A stretch of 64,000 bases of DNA, from positions 29,852,501-29,916,500 of the forward strand of contig JAUIMM010000015.1 in NCBI GenBank assembly GCA_031769625.1, in the 5' to 3' direction. Position numbers and translations under genes: made by a program. A model generated the notes under the pieces. It ran no database searches. It saw only the letters and a list, made by a program, of their open reading frames with translations, and was not told where the DNA came from. Of this stretch, positions 33,253 through 44,864 are shown in pieces. The DNA is from Taudactylus pleione (lineage: Eukaryota; Chordata; Amphibia; Anura; Myobatrachidae). The stretch's first letter is position 1. Every line of letters starts with the position of its first letter.

Positions 33253-33593
33253 CATGGGCAAAATTGACTAAGCAGCGGGTTCTAAACCCCGGCGGCTTGA
33301 TGGCGGTTTGACGGCGGGTTCTATTCTGTTCTAAACCCTGGGGGTTTGGTGGCGGTTTTGTAGCAGTTTCTAAATGACAGCCCTGTTCTATTCTATTCTA
33401 TTCTTTTGATGGCGGTTTGGTGGCGGTTTTGCTATATGCAGATTTACTAAGGCCAAAACTCCTGCATAACCGCTGCAAAACTGTCGTGAAAAAACATTTT
33501 AGAATAGAACAGGGCTATCATTTAAAAACCGCTGCAAAACCGCCACCAAACCCCCGGGGTTTAGAACCTGCTGCTTAGTAAATTTTGTCCCAT
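33253..33593. mobile_element. MITE with TGGGCAAAATT termini
   Basis: The left end tgggcaaaattgactaagca and the right end (complement tgggacaaaatttactaagca, shortened) are inverted copies and continue into ggttctaaaccccgg / ccggggtttagaacc. About 340 bases, made mainly of gcggttt / aaaccgc variants in both directions. Target duplication unclear. Confidence 0.75.
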
Positions 33594-33599
33594 TTGACT

Positions 33600-33675
33600 A
33601 TTGCAGGGGGCACCCATTATTGTGACTATCTGTGTGGATATTGAGTGCCAACCCTTTGCCGTGACTAACTATATG

Positions 33676-33718
<43 letters not shown>

Positions 33719-35140
33719 GCAGCTCTCTGTTGAAGAGTTTGACACCCAACAGAAGAAGGAGTGAGCTTAATTGATGATGAATGGGTTCCCACCTATATGA
33801 ATGACATTTTCATGGAAGCTAACAAGGGGAGAAATCCAATTATACCACAAAGAGGTTAGCTAATAACTTATTCAGCATTTGAGTCCATGGCAAGGAAGGG
33901 TGAAGTCTATAGTGGGCCCTGCATTCATAGTGATGTTGTCTTGTGTATGTGTGCGTGGGCAGGTCCAAGAGGATGTAATGTACAGCTTGCACCGCTTTTA
34001 CTAGGTACAAACGATGAAGCTATCCCTTATTCTTTATGTAGGTCTTTACTGCCCAGTGGTGCCTAATCTCCCCATCATATGGAAGCTGATTCCATCCTTA
34101 CATCATCAGTTATCGTGTACATCTGCTTAATAGTGATTTCATTTAACATGAAGATCCTGATGCAATATATGCATTTTACCTCTTGAATTTGTTATCTACT
34201 TGGCTTAAACTTAAACTTTAGTTGGATGGTTTGTTTTGAAATAAATATGCATGTTATCATTATCAAGGGGTATATGTATCATCATTCTGCGGTAACTAGC
34301 AACATGTACTACTGCTTACTGCAGGGGTACTAAAGGTTACTTCTGCAACTCACTAAAGTACTGACCTCTTGCAGTATGGTGTGAAGTGCAAATTTGATAC
34401 CAGCATGAAAGCCCACAGCGGTAGCATATACTGTAGCTTTGTGGCAGGGACCATGTAAAATTATACTGTGCATGCAGTACGTCAACGTATACCGCTTAGG
34501 CAGGATGGCGAGCCAGCACATGCGCAGTGATTGTTTTCACCCATCTGCATACTGGCACCACAAAGTAAGTAAGCATAACCCCATCCTGAGATGAATATGT
34601 TTTCTTGAAAAAACTGTGGTAAGACTTATTGCAATTTAGTAAATTTCCCAAAACCCCAATCCTCAAAACTTCCTATGAGAATGCGGAAACGTGCGATACT
34701 GATGGGACTGCATGAAAAAAATTTCATTTCTCAACATTAACTGTCTAAATGTGATAATAACCCATTTTCTGTATAAAATGGAGTTAACATTGCTTAGTAA
34801 ATAAACCCCTAAGTATACAATTACAAACAGCTTTTTTTTCTTATCAGGCAATGTGATATTTATGGTTTGTAGGAGATTTACACCCCAAAGGTCTTACATG
34901 TGTGGATATTTGTAAAATATCACAAAGTAAAATTGTGTAAAAACATTTCTGTAGAAAATAAATGGAAAAAATGCCCAACATTTACAAAATTTACATTGAA
35001 AGATAAAACATGGAAAACAAGAAAAATAAATGTCCCCCAAGTAACTCCTTTTGTAGTCGTTCATTAGGTCTGAGTCGGCGTAGGACAAGTCATTTATCAG
35101 GGACTGTATTTTGTCTGAAGTGTTACCCTTCCTAAATGTT
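33600..35140. other. Non-coding stretch
   Basis: Has (TA)n at 33681-33716 and probable decayed MITE ends around 34265 and 34790 (ttagtaaataaaccccta). No gene supported. Confidence 0.4.
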
Positions 35141-35816
35141 ACTAGAGATGTGCGCCGACCCCGTGTTTTGGATCTTTTTACTTGGTGTTTTGTTTTTCGG
35201 TTTTGGCTTTGGATCTGCATTTTCTCCAAAAAATGATATACACAGCTAAAACCACATAATTTGGGCCTATTTTTGTTCCTACAGTATTATTAACCTTAAT
35301 AACAATCATTTTCAGGCATTTCCATGCAGTATTAACCATCTCACAGCTCACAATATTGATTTCACTATTTTTCACCAATATAGGTCAAAGGCTGCAGCGA
35401 GCTGGCTGGCTACAGTAAGCAACAGAGCAGCGGCACAAACACACGGCAGTTTAAAAAAATATAGGACATCTATGAAACATTGCCACACAGCAGACAGGAT
35501 GGCAGTTTAATAAACTAAAATAATGTCAGTAGGCAATGCCCCAAATTGTGCAAAATGTAAAGGAAAGAGGTGCAAGATGGAATTTTCCCTCCCACCCACT
35601 CTTATGGGGAATATTAAAAAGGACATGCACAGTTTCACAAACCAAGCACTTTAGCCACTAGGACTGACACTTTCGTGGCTGAACTCCTTGGCTTGTTTGG
35701 GCCCCCACAAACATTTTTTGGAAGGACTACCATCAATTAGTGGTGGAGATTGCATGTGGTGGTCCAATCTGCTGGTAGCTGATACTGGACTGCTTGTTAT
35801 TAATTAGAAATTATTA

Positions 35817-36131
35817 TTATTTTGTTAAACAAATTGCATGAACTCGCTGCAAATGACATAACAGGGAGGAGGTGCCTAGATGGTTAATGTCCCTTCCTCT
35901 GCTAACTTTGGCTTTACAAATGGAACAGATGCCTTCACAACTGTTGTCAGAATTAAGATTTAAATAATTCCACACCCAAGATGTGGCTTTTCTGACTTTC
36001 TTTTTATCATGAGTAAGAACTGCTGCCACTGGTGGCTGATTTACGCAAACCACTTCCTCATCATCAACATCCACATTAGCGTCAGATAGGATACAAATTT
36101 CCCCCTCATCCTTCTTTTGCATTTCCTCCAC
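35817..36131 (-). pseudogene. hAT BED finger, third copy (diverged)
   Basis: 104 codons without a stop: an acidic stretch (ANVDVDDEEVVCVN), then WVWNYLNL, CSICKAKVSRGRDINHLGTS, and HLQRVH, which is the aromatic plus C2H2 pattern of a BED finger. It is clearly diverged from the two near-identical copies at 36.3-37.1 and 40.5-41.2 kb. Downstream, where a transposase should follow, the sequence passes directly to the element's 3' end, so only a finger domain could be made. The start is nominal. Confidence 0.72.
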
Positions 36132-36133
36132 AG

Positions 36134-37410
36134 TATCATCATCCTCATTTTTTTATTATTTCATCATCTAATACTAGCACAGCCATCATGGCGTCAGTGA
36201 GCCGCTGTGAAACTGGGTGACATCTGTTATACTTACTTTCTCTATCAAAGGACTGTTTAATAGTCAATTGGTTTAATAGTCAGTTGTTATTTTTTTAATT
36301 ACTAGTAGTAGTCTTCTTGGTCCCTTTCTGGGATGAAGATCCACCCTGAGCAGCAGCAACAGGCGTAGCACTCAAGGATCCTTCTGAGGAATCACAGATA
36401 AGAGAGGAGTCAGTCATGCTTATGAAATTGGATGCAGGACTACTTCCGATCACGAATGAGGATGTTGATGGTGTTGGTGGTGGAGATTGCAGGTGCTTGG
36501 ATCCAAATAGAAGGGAGCAGCTAGGTGACACTGGACTGATTGTTATTCGGTTTTTTGTCCCCAAAGTTTTAGAATTTGAAATACCCTTTCCAATTTGGTG
36601 AATGCGCTGCATGTGACGTAACAGGGAGGAGGTTCCAAGATGGTTAAGGTTCTTACCTCTACTCATTGTTACTTGGCAATGGTTACAAATGACTTGGCAA
36701 AGGTTGTCCGGATTGGGGTGGAACTAATTCCACACAATGGAAGTGGAATTTTTTGGCCCAGGCATGGCAACAATGGGATTTTTCCCACCATGGGCAACAA
36801 CTGTTACCTGTGACAGTTTTACACAAACATCCTTGCCATCAACATCCTCATCATCATCAACATCCTCATCATCCTTGTTGTTATCGCCAACTAGATAAAT
36901 ATCCTCCTCGTGCAATTCCACAGAAGCATCCTTGATTTCTATGTCAGAAGGCACAGAAATGGTGGAAGGAGGATCCTCTTCAAGTACAGTATTAGAAAGG
37001 TCAGGCTCACTCATGGCAACCACGGACAAACTTGGACTCTCCTCGGGGGTTTGTGATTTTTCCGAGCACACAGTTGGTTCCAGTGTCTTACTCGTCTTAA
37101 CAATTTTAATTTTTTTGTACCTCTCCTACAAGCAGAGGCGCTTAAATTATCATTAGAACCATCAGTCATAAATACAGGCCAATGCCTTATCCTTTCCTTG
37201 CCACTTATAGAAAATGTTACGGTACTTAGATAAAATGTGCCGGTACTCAAAGAAAATGTGCTGTTACTCATAAAAAAGGTGCTGGTATTCAAAGAAAATG
37301 TACTGGTATTCAAAGAAAAGGTGCCAGTATTTAGAGAAAATGTTACATTAATGTGCCGGTATACAGAGAATATGTGCCAGTTCTCATAGAAAATGTATTG
37401 GTACTCAGAA
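36134..37410. repeat. Duplicated segment, copy A
   Basis: Matches 40297-41573 at a constant offset of 4163 with about four base differences seen by eye over 1.28 kb. It contains a transposase stub, a BED finger, an acidic region and the first units of the 21-bp array. Confidence 0.95.
36160..37200 (-). pseudogene. hAT acidic/BED-finger region, copy A
   Basis: Read from 37200 downward: SGKERIRHWPVFMTDGS, a shift, then an acidic segment (DDEDVDDDEDVDGKDVCVK), then SIVWN, a TAG stop, and FHPNPDNLCQVICNHC with HLGTSSLLRHMQRIH, a BED finger. It goes on through a serine-rich linker to IKQSFDRESKYNRCHPVSQR, the start of a transposase that ends abruptly at about 36165. The in-frame stop between the aromatic residue and the first cysteine is also in copy A', so it predates the duplication. 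Confidence 0.8.
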
Positions 37411-40296
37411 AAAAGGTACCAGTATTCATAGAAAAAGTGCCAATATTCAGAGAAAGGTGCCAGTATTTGGAGGCAATGTGCTGGTTCCTGGAGAAAGTGT
37501 GGTGGTACTCAGAGAATAGGTGCCGGTATTCTGAAAAAAAATTGCGGTTCTCAGAGAAAAGAGGCCGGTATTTGGAGAAAATGTGCCAGTTCTCAGTGAA
37601 AAAGTACAGGTATTCCGAGAATAAGTGCTGGTACTCAAAGAAAAGGTTCCAGTAATCAGAGCAAATGTGCTGGTATTCGGAGAAAATGTTACAGTATTTG
37701 GAGAAAATGTGCTGGTACTCAGAAGAGAAAATGTTACTGTATTTGGAGAAAATGTGGCGGTTCTCAGAGGAAAAGTACAGGTATTCAGAGAAAAAGTGCT
37801 GGTACTCAACGAAAAGGTTCCAGTAATTAGAGCAAATGTGCTGGTGCTCAACGAAAATGTTACAGTATTTGGAGAAAATGTGCCAGTTCTCAGTGAAAAA
37901 GTACAGGTATTCCGAGAATAAGTGCTGGTACTCAAAGAAAAGGTTCCAGTAATCAGAGCAAATGTGCTGGTATTCGGAGAAAATGTTACAGTATTTGGAG
38001 AAAATGTGCTGGTACTCAGAAGAGAAAATGTTACTGTATTTGGAGAAAATGTGGCGGTTCTCAGAGGAAAAGTACAGGTATTCAGAGAAAAAGTGCTGGT
38101 ACTCAACGAAAATGTTACAGTATTTGGAGAAAATGTGCTGGTTCTCAGTGAAAAAGTACAGGTATTCCGAGAATAAGTGCTGGTACTCAAAGAAAAGGTT
38201 CCAGTAATCAGAGCAAATGTGCTGGTATTCGGAGAAAATGTTACAGTATTTGGAGAAAATGTGCTGGTACTCAGAAGAGAAAATGTTACTGTATTTGGAG
38301 AAAATGTGGCGGTTCTCAGAGGAAAAGTACAGGTATTCAGAGAAAAAGTGCTGGTACTCAATGAAAAGGTTCCAGTAATTAGAGCAAATGTGCTGGTGCT
38401 CAACGAAAATGTTACAGTATTTGGAGAAAATGTGCTGGTACTCAGAAGAGAAAATGTTACTGTATTTGGAGAAAATGTGCCGGTTCTCAGGGAAAAGGTG
38501 GTGGTATTCTGAGAAAATGTTCTAGTTAACAGAAACAAACTGCTGATGCTCAGAGAAAAGGTGCCGATATTTGGAGAGAATGTGCTGGTTTCTGGAGAAA
38601 ACATGGCGATACTTAGAGAAAAGGTGTCGGTATTCAGAGAAAATGTGCCGGCTCTTAGAGAAAAGGTGCTGGCATTCGGAGAAAATGTGACGGTTCTCAG
38701 AGAAAATGTGTTGGTATTCAAAGAAAATATGCCGGGTCTCAGAAAAATTGTGCAGGTACTCCGAGAAAAGGTGCCGATATTTAGAGAAAATTTTACGTTA
38801 CTTAGAGAAAATGTGCCCGAACTCAGAGAAAATGTGCCTGTACTCAAAAGAAAGGTGCTGGTTCTCAGAGCAAACATATCAGTGTACTCAAAGAAAAGAT
38901 GCCGGTATTCAGAGAAAATGTGCTGGTTCTCAGAGAAAATGTGTCGGTATTCAAAGACAAGGTGCCGATATTTAGAGAAAATGTTACGTTACTTAGAGAA
39001 AATGTGCCCTTCCTCAGAGATAATGTGCCTGTACTCAAAAGAAAGGTGCTGGTTCTCAGAGAAAACATATCAGTACTCAAAGAAAAGGTGCTGGTATTCA
39101 GAGAAAATGTGCTGGTTCTCAGATAAAATGTGTTGGTATTCAAAGAAAAGGTGCTGGTATTCAGAGAAAATGTGCTGGTTCTCAGATAAAATGTGTTGGT
39201 ATTCAAAGATAAGGTGCTGGTATTTAGTGAAAATGTTATGGTATTTGGAGAAAACGTGCCGGTACTCAGAAGAGAAGATGTTACTGTATTTGGAGAAAAT
39301 GTGCCGGTACTCAGAGAAAAGTTGCTGGTATTCGGAGAAAATGTGCCAGTTCTCAGAGAAAATGTGCAGATACTCAGAGAAAAAGTGCCAGTACTTAGAG
39401 AAAATGTTCCAGTTAACAGAGAACATTTGTTGGTATTCAGAGAAGAACTGCTGATACTCAGAGAAACTTGCCAGTATTTGAAGACAATGTGCCGGTTCCT
39501 GGAGAAAGTGTGGCATTACTCAGGGAACAATTGCCGGTATTCTGAAAAAAATTACGGTTCTCAGACAAAAGGGACCGGTATTTGGAGAAAATGTGCTGGT
39601 TCTCAGAGAAAAAGTACAGGTATTCAGAGAAAAAGTGCTGGTGCTCAGAGAAAAGGTTCCAGTAATTAGAGCAAATGTGCTGGTGCTCAGAGAAAATGTT
39701 AAAATGTTACGGTATTTGGAGAAAATGTGCCGGTACTCTGAGAAAATGTTATGTTCTCAGAGAAAATGTGCTGGTACTCAGAAGAGAAGATGTTACTGTG
39801 TTTGGAGAAAATGTGCCGGTCAGAGAAAATGTGCCGGTACTCAGAAGAGAAGATGTTACTGTATTTGGAGAAAATGTGCTGGTACTCAGAAGAGAAGATG
39901 TTACTGTATTTGGAGAAAATGTGCCGGTCTCAGAGAAAATGTGCTGGTACTCAGAAGAGAAGATGTTACTGTATTTGGAGAAAATGTGCCGGTCTCAGAG
40001 AAAATGTGCCGGTACTCAGAAGAGAAGATGTTACTGTATTTGGAGAAAATGTGCTGGTACTCAGAAGAGAAGATGTTACTGTATTTGGAGAAAATGTGCC
40101 GGTCTCAGAGAAAATGTGCTGGTACTCAGAAGAGAAGATGTTACTGTATTTGGAGAAAATGTGCCGGTACTCAGAGAAAATGTACCGGTACTCAGAAGAG
40201 AAGATGTTACTGTATTTGGAGAAAATGTACCGGTTCTCAGAGAAAATGTGCCGGTACACAGAGAAAAAGTGCCGGTACACAGAGAAAAAGTGCCAG
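37197..40296. repeat. 21-bp tandem array 1 with higher-order structure
   Basis: About 3.1 kb of units like gagaaaatgtgctggtactca, with 24-bp variants carrying an extra aga. Higher-order blocks start at 37625, 37922 and 38177 (297 and 255 bp, differing by two 21-bp units). A different block, pairing a 24-bp and a 21-bp unit, dominates 39770-40250. Because unit lengths are multiples of three, frames stay open for long distances on both strands. Confidence 0.95.
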
Positions 40297-41573
40297 TATC
40301 ATCATCCTCATTTTTTTATTATTTCATCATCTAATACTAGCACAGCCATCATGGCGTCAGTGAGCCGCTGTGAAACTGGGTGACATCTGTTATACTTACT
40401 TTCTCTATCAAAGGACTGTTTAATAGTCAATTGGTTTAATAGTCAGTTGTTGTTTTTTTAATTACTAGTAGTAGTCTTCTTGGTCCCTTTCTGGGATGAA
40501 GATCCACCCTGAGCAGCAGCAACAGGCGTAGCACTCAAGGATCCTTCTGAGGAATCACAGATAAGAGAGGAGTCAGTCATGCTTATGAAATTGGATGCAG
40601 GACTACTTCCGATCACGAATGAGGATGTTGATGGTGTTGGTGGTGGAGATTGCAGGTGCTTGGATCCAAATAGAATGGAGCAGCTAGGTGACACTGGACT
40701 GATTGTTATTCGGTTTTTTGTCCCCAAAGTTTTAGAATTTGAAATACCCTTTCCAATTTGGTGAATGCGCTGCATGTGACGTAACAGGGAGGAGGTTCCA
40801 AGATGGTTAAGGTTCTTACCTCTACTCATTGTTACTTGGCAATGGTTACAAATGACTTGGCAAAGGTTGTCCGGATTGGGGTGGAACTAATTCCACACAA
40901 TGGAAGTGGAATTTTTTGGCCCAGGCATGGCAACAATGGGATTTTTCCCACCATGGGCAACAACTGTTACCTGTGACAGTTTTACACAAACATCCTTGCC
41001 ATCAACATCCTCATCATCATCAACATCCTCATCATCCTTGTTGTTATCGCCAACTAGATAAATATCCTCCTCGTGCAATTCCACAGAAGCATCCTTGATT
41101 TCTATGTCAGAAGGCACAGAAATGGTGGAAGGAGGATCCTCTTCAAGTACAGTATTAGAAAGGTCAGGCTCACTCATGGCAACCACGGACAAACTTGGAC
41201 TCTCCTCGGGGGTTTGTGATTTTTCCGAGCACACAGTTGGTTCCAGTGTCTTACTCGTCTTAACAATTTTAATTTTTTTGTACCTCTCCTACAAGCAGAG
41301 GCGCTTAAATTATCATTAGAACCATCAGTCATAAATACAGGCCAATGCCTTATCCTTTCCTTGCCACTTATAGAAAATGTTACGGTACTTAGATAAAATG
41401 TGCCGGTACTCAAAGAAAATGTGCTGTAGCTCATAAAAAAGGTGCTGGTATTCAAAGAAAATGTACTGGTATTCAAAGAAAAGGTGCCAGTATTTAGAGA
41501 AAATGTTACATTAATGTGCCGGTATACAGAGAATATGTGCCAGTTCTCATAGAAAATGTATTGGTACTCAGAA
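40297..41573. repeat. Duplicated segment, copy A'
   Basis: Near-identical to 36134-37410. At its left junction the 21-bp array (gtgccagta) passes directly into tcatcatcctc; the equivalent places in the parents share CAGTA, so the join shows about 5 bases of microhomology. It contains a second copy of the stop-bearing BED finger region (40323-41363, minus strand). Confidence 0.95.
40323..41363 (-). pseudogene. hAT acidic/BED-finger region, copy A'
   Basis: Same content and same stop codon as copy A. Seen differences change one residue in the linker (CSLLFG to CSILFG) and one in the array part (FMSNST to FMSYST). Upstream it is fused to the array in the heptad frame just as copy A is. Confidence 0.8.
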
Positions 41574-42310
41574 GAGAAGATGTTACTGTGTTTGGAGAAA
41601 ATGTGCCGGTCAGAGAAAATGTGCCGGTACTCAGAAGAGAAGATGTTACTGTATTTGGAGAAAATGTGCTGGTACTCAGAAGAGAAGATGTTACTGTATT
41701 TGGAGAAAATGTGCCGGTCTCAGAGAAAATGTGCTGGTACTCAGAAGAGAAGATGTTACTGTATTTGGAGAAAATGTGCCGGTCTCAGAGAAAATGTGCT
41801 GGTACTCAGAAGAGAAGATGTTACTGTATTTGGAGAAAATGTGCTGGTACTCAGAAGAGAAGATGTTACTGTATTTGGAGAAAATGTGCCGGTCTCAGAG
41901 AAAATGTGCTGGTACTCAGAAGAGAAGATGTTACTGTATTTGGAGAAAATGTGCCGGTACTCAGAGAAAATGTACCGGTACTCAGAAGAGAAGATGTTAC
42001 TGTATTTGGAGAAAATGTACCGGTTCTCAGAGAAAATGTGCCGGTACACAGAGAAAAAGTGCCGGTACACAGAGAAAAAGTGCCAGTACTCAGAGAAAAT
42101 GTTCCAGTTAAAAGAGAAAATGTGTCGGTACTCAGAGAAAAGGTGCCAGTATTAAGAGAAGAACTGCTGATACTCATAGAAAAGGTGCAGGTATTTGGAG
42201 ACAATGTGCTGCTTCCTGGAGAAAATGTGTCGGTACTCATAAAAAATTTATCAGTAAAAACTGCCAATACAGAGAAAAAAGTGCCAGTATTCAGAGGAAA
42301 ACATGCTGGT
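41360..42310. repeat. 21-bp tandem array 2
   Basis: About 0.95 kb. Its part 41571-42080 equals 39781-40290 of array 1 at a constant offset of 1790, nearly base for base. The remaining units to 42310 have no exact partner. It ends where a Harbinger-type MITE is inserted. Confidence 0.93.
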
Positions 42311-42315
42311 ACTCT

Positions 42316-42894
42316 GGGCTTGATTCAGACCCGGACGCTAAGCCGCGATCGCTCGCTATGGGTGATTGTCGCCCGTCTGCACATGGATAGACATCACAGT
42401 GCGCGTGTGCGAGCCAGCCACTGCGATCGGGAATCGTGCGCTCATAGCACAAAGACTGAGCCCTACCTTGAGTGACATATAGTGCCGTTTGTGGGTGGTA
42501 ACAGAGGAAGGTGCTTATGAACGGGGGATTGATGGTGCAAATGCAGGCATGTCTGGGCATCAAAACGGAGTTTAAAGGGCGTGCATAATTAGCATGGAGG
42601 CGTCATTGTACATGTCACCTGGTTATATTTCAGTCAACACTGATCGCAGTGCTTGCAGCGGGGTAGGGTCTACCTCAAGTGCTGCGTGCAGCTCAATGGC
42701 TCTCCATGTTACCGATTAATCACAAACTTCCTGGAGATGACGTGTGTTAAAAAAAGGAAAGTGGGCGTCTTTATACCCCAGCGTTCGTTCACTGCCGTTG
42801 CTCTCTAAGACATAGAGGGCGTCCTACCCGGCCACTTTTGGCAGCGAGTGATCGCGGCTTAGCGTCCGGGTCTGAATCAGGCCCTCTGTACCCA
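42316..42894. mobile_element. Harbinger-type MITE, TSD TCT
   Basis: Ends GGGCTTGATTCAGACCCGG and, inverted, GGGCCTGATTCAGACCCGG. The flanks are TCT on both sides (42313-42315 and 42895-42897). 579 bases. The subterminal GACCCGGACGC is also found at the left end of the Harbinger element at 57.4 kb. Confidence 0.9.
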
Positions 42895-42899
42895 GGATA

Positions 42900-44480
42900 C
42901 CACCACAAAGTGCTAGTTAAAACTAAGATATAAGGAAGGGTCAAAATGACAGCAGAGGGTGCTATAGCTTCAACCAATTGTCTCAACACATGCTTCACAC
43001 ATTATCATCTGAAGAGGAGTCATGGGTATGACACTCTGTCCTTCCCTATAGATAATGAAGAGGAGGAGAAGCGGACCATACGGTGGCACTCAGAGAGAGA
43101 GGACAGCCTTGTAAAGCTGCTTTGCTAGGACTCTATATGTACAATGGGGTCAATAAACAGGGAATGCTGATAGAAATGTTTACAGTTACCGTGCATTCTC
43201 CTGTTCAGTGGCTTAAATTAACTCACACACACATACATCCTGGTATACAGTGACACTGATAATGCACTTTTAATGTGTTATTTTCTGTGTGTGTATAAAA
43301 GCACATTGTAGGCGGATAGATGTAAACAACATGAAGCAGGTGGACTATTAAATTCTGAGGTAAAAAGCATGTTTTTTTGGTCTTTCTTGTCTTGTAATGT
43401 TTACGAAACTGGATCAACAATGTATAACGCAACTACTGTACACTGATCTGTGGCTGCGAATGCATTTTAATAGACATACAGTAATTGCTATTTCTTCATG
43501 TAGTAAACACCTATTTAGTATGTACAGTATATATCTATGTAAGGAAAGTCTAGATAAAATGTAAACCTTTCTAGATCAGTGAAACAGTTCAAATAAAAAT
43601 GTTTCTCCCTATCTGTTTTTTACTTCTGTGAAACCAGGTGATTCTTCTAAGTTAAAATTAGGTCATCGTGTTGTTGTGAGCAATAACATCAGCATTTAAA
43701 ATCTATTTATTATTATGGTAAAAATAAACATTTAAATATTGTACAGCTATTTGGTACATAGCCATTGAATCTAGTAGGTCTTCTGAATCCACCTCCTTTT
43801 TTAACTGAATCGTAAAATCTTTTTAGTGTAGCGTAAAAGGAAGTCTATATAACGGACATTCCTTTTCTGATGCACAGAAGATTGCTCTTTATAACTGTCT
43901 TGGTACAGACAGCCTGGCTGATCATCCGGCCAGTGCCGGACCAGCATAAAATAAAACAAAAAGAAAAAAAAAGAATCCAGAAAAGAGGAATAAAAAAAAG
44001 ACACAGGCGCATGTGAAATTAGCATTTGTTTAGTCCTACCCTGGGTGAGCAAATCGTTGCTTCAAAGCCATAGCAAGCCGGGGTGAGGTCTAGTCATTGT
44101 GGCCCATTGTGAATTCACTTCAACTGATGAAGGAATGAACTAATTGAAATCTCCTGTTCTGGAATGAATAGATAAATGAGGGGCAAGTGGAAAGGGACAA
44201 GGGGAGAGTTCAGAATAAAACAGCAAGGGGGGCTATTCTATGTTCTTCAGTTCAGGGTGTGATGGATGAGCCGTGGTCCCACGCTGCATTGAGAAAGGTC
44301 AGAAGGTTAAAAGCAAGTCATCCAAACTAGTTATTATGGGGTTCTCCTTTTGCTTCCTCATTCATGCACGTTCATAGGAAGCCATTGTTTTATAAGTCTC
44401 AAATCATAGCACAGATTTGCTGACCCTGCTCAATATTACCGAGGTCCTTTATTAATAACTTTTTTTTATATCATTCCAAA
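42900..44480. other. Non-coding stretch, nothing recognised
   Basis: AT-rich, with short open frames that resemble no protein. No repeat termini could be paired. Confidence 0.4.
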
Positions 44481-44483
44481 TAC

Positions 44484-44860
44484 ATACGGGGCCTATTCAT
44501 CATCACTTAATTTTTACAAAAGCAAGTGAAAATGCACATTTTCACCTGCAACTGTAAAAATTAAGTTATCAGGCCACTCCTCACGAAGATAAAGCAGGAG
44601 ATATCTCCTACTTACGTTCCTCTGGTGGAATGGCCTGCTGTCTCCATACACTAGTTTGAGGACAGAATTCATCAAGCTCTGAAAATATAATATTTGCAGA
44701 GCTTGACTGCGGGAGCATTCACCATCTTCAGATGGCGAATACCCTCGCTTGGGGTTCGCAACCCGCTCTTCCCTATGGGAAGTAGGTCCGGGTTTGCGAG
44801 AAGGGATCCTTTGGGATCTAGTAGTTATTATTTTCACTCTCAAAACATACACATGAGTAA
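44484..44860. mobile_element. MITE-like repeat, copy 2 of the 10.7 kb family
   Basis: Opens with ggggcctattcatcatcact and a hairpin, aaaagcaagtgaaaatgcac with its complement. It shares several blocks with 10665-11122 in the opposite orientation, including gcgggagcatt and ccctatggg. The right limit is uncertain. Confidence 0.55.
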
Positions 44861-44864
44861 TAGA

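Larger units (their letters stand above)
35143..42315 (-). mobile_element. Second BED-finger hAT element, remodelled by tandem repeats
   Basis: The terminus TAGAGATGTGCGC at 35143 and the next 370 bases match the right end of the element at 13.5-18.7 kb in opposite orientation. All its BED-finger pieces are on the minus strand, reading toward this terminus. It has three finger copies, two long 21-bp arrays and no transposase core beyond a short stub. The other terminus is not found; the sequence stops being recognisable at the Harbinger-type MITE inserted at 42316. Confidence 0.75.

Noticed and set aside
37447..38877. 476-codon minus-strand open frame of TFSLNTS-like heptads
   Set aside because: The array's 21-bp unit has no stop in this frame, so a long ORF is expected for free. 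Comparable frames exist on the plus strand. Not called as a gene.
38546..39454. 302-codon plus-strand frame (and those at 39593-40363 and 41516-42475)
   Set aside because: Same tandem-repeat artefact, antisense to the transposon's coding direction.
35143..42315. Host ZBED gene
   Set aside because: Stops within the finger, hAT terminus, array insertion and matching relic at 13.5-18.7 kb all point to a transposon relic.
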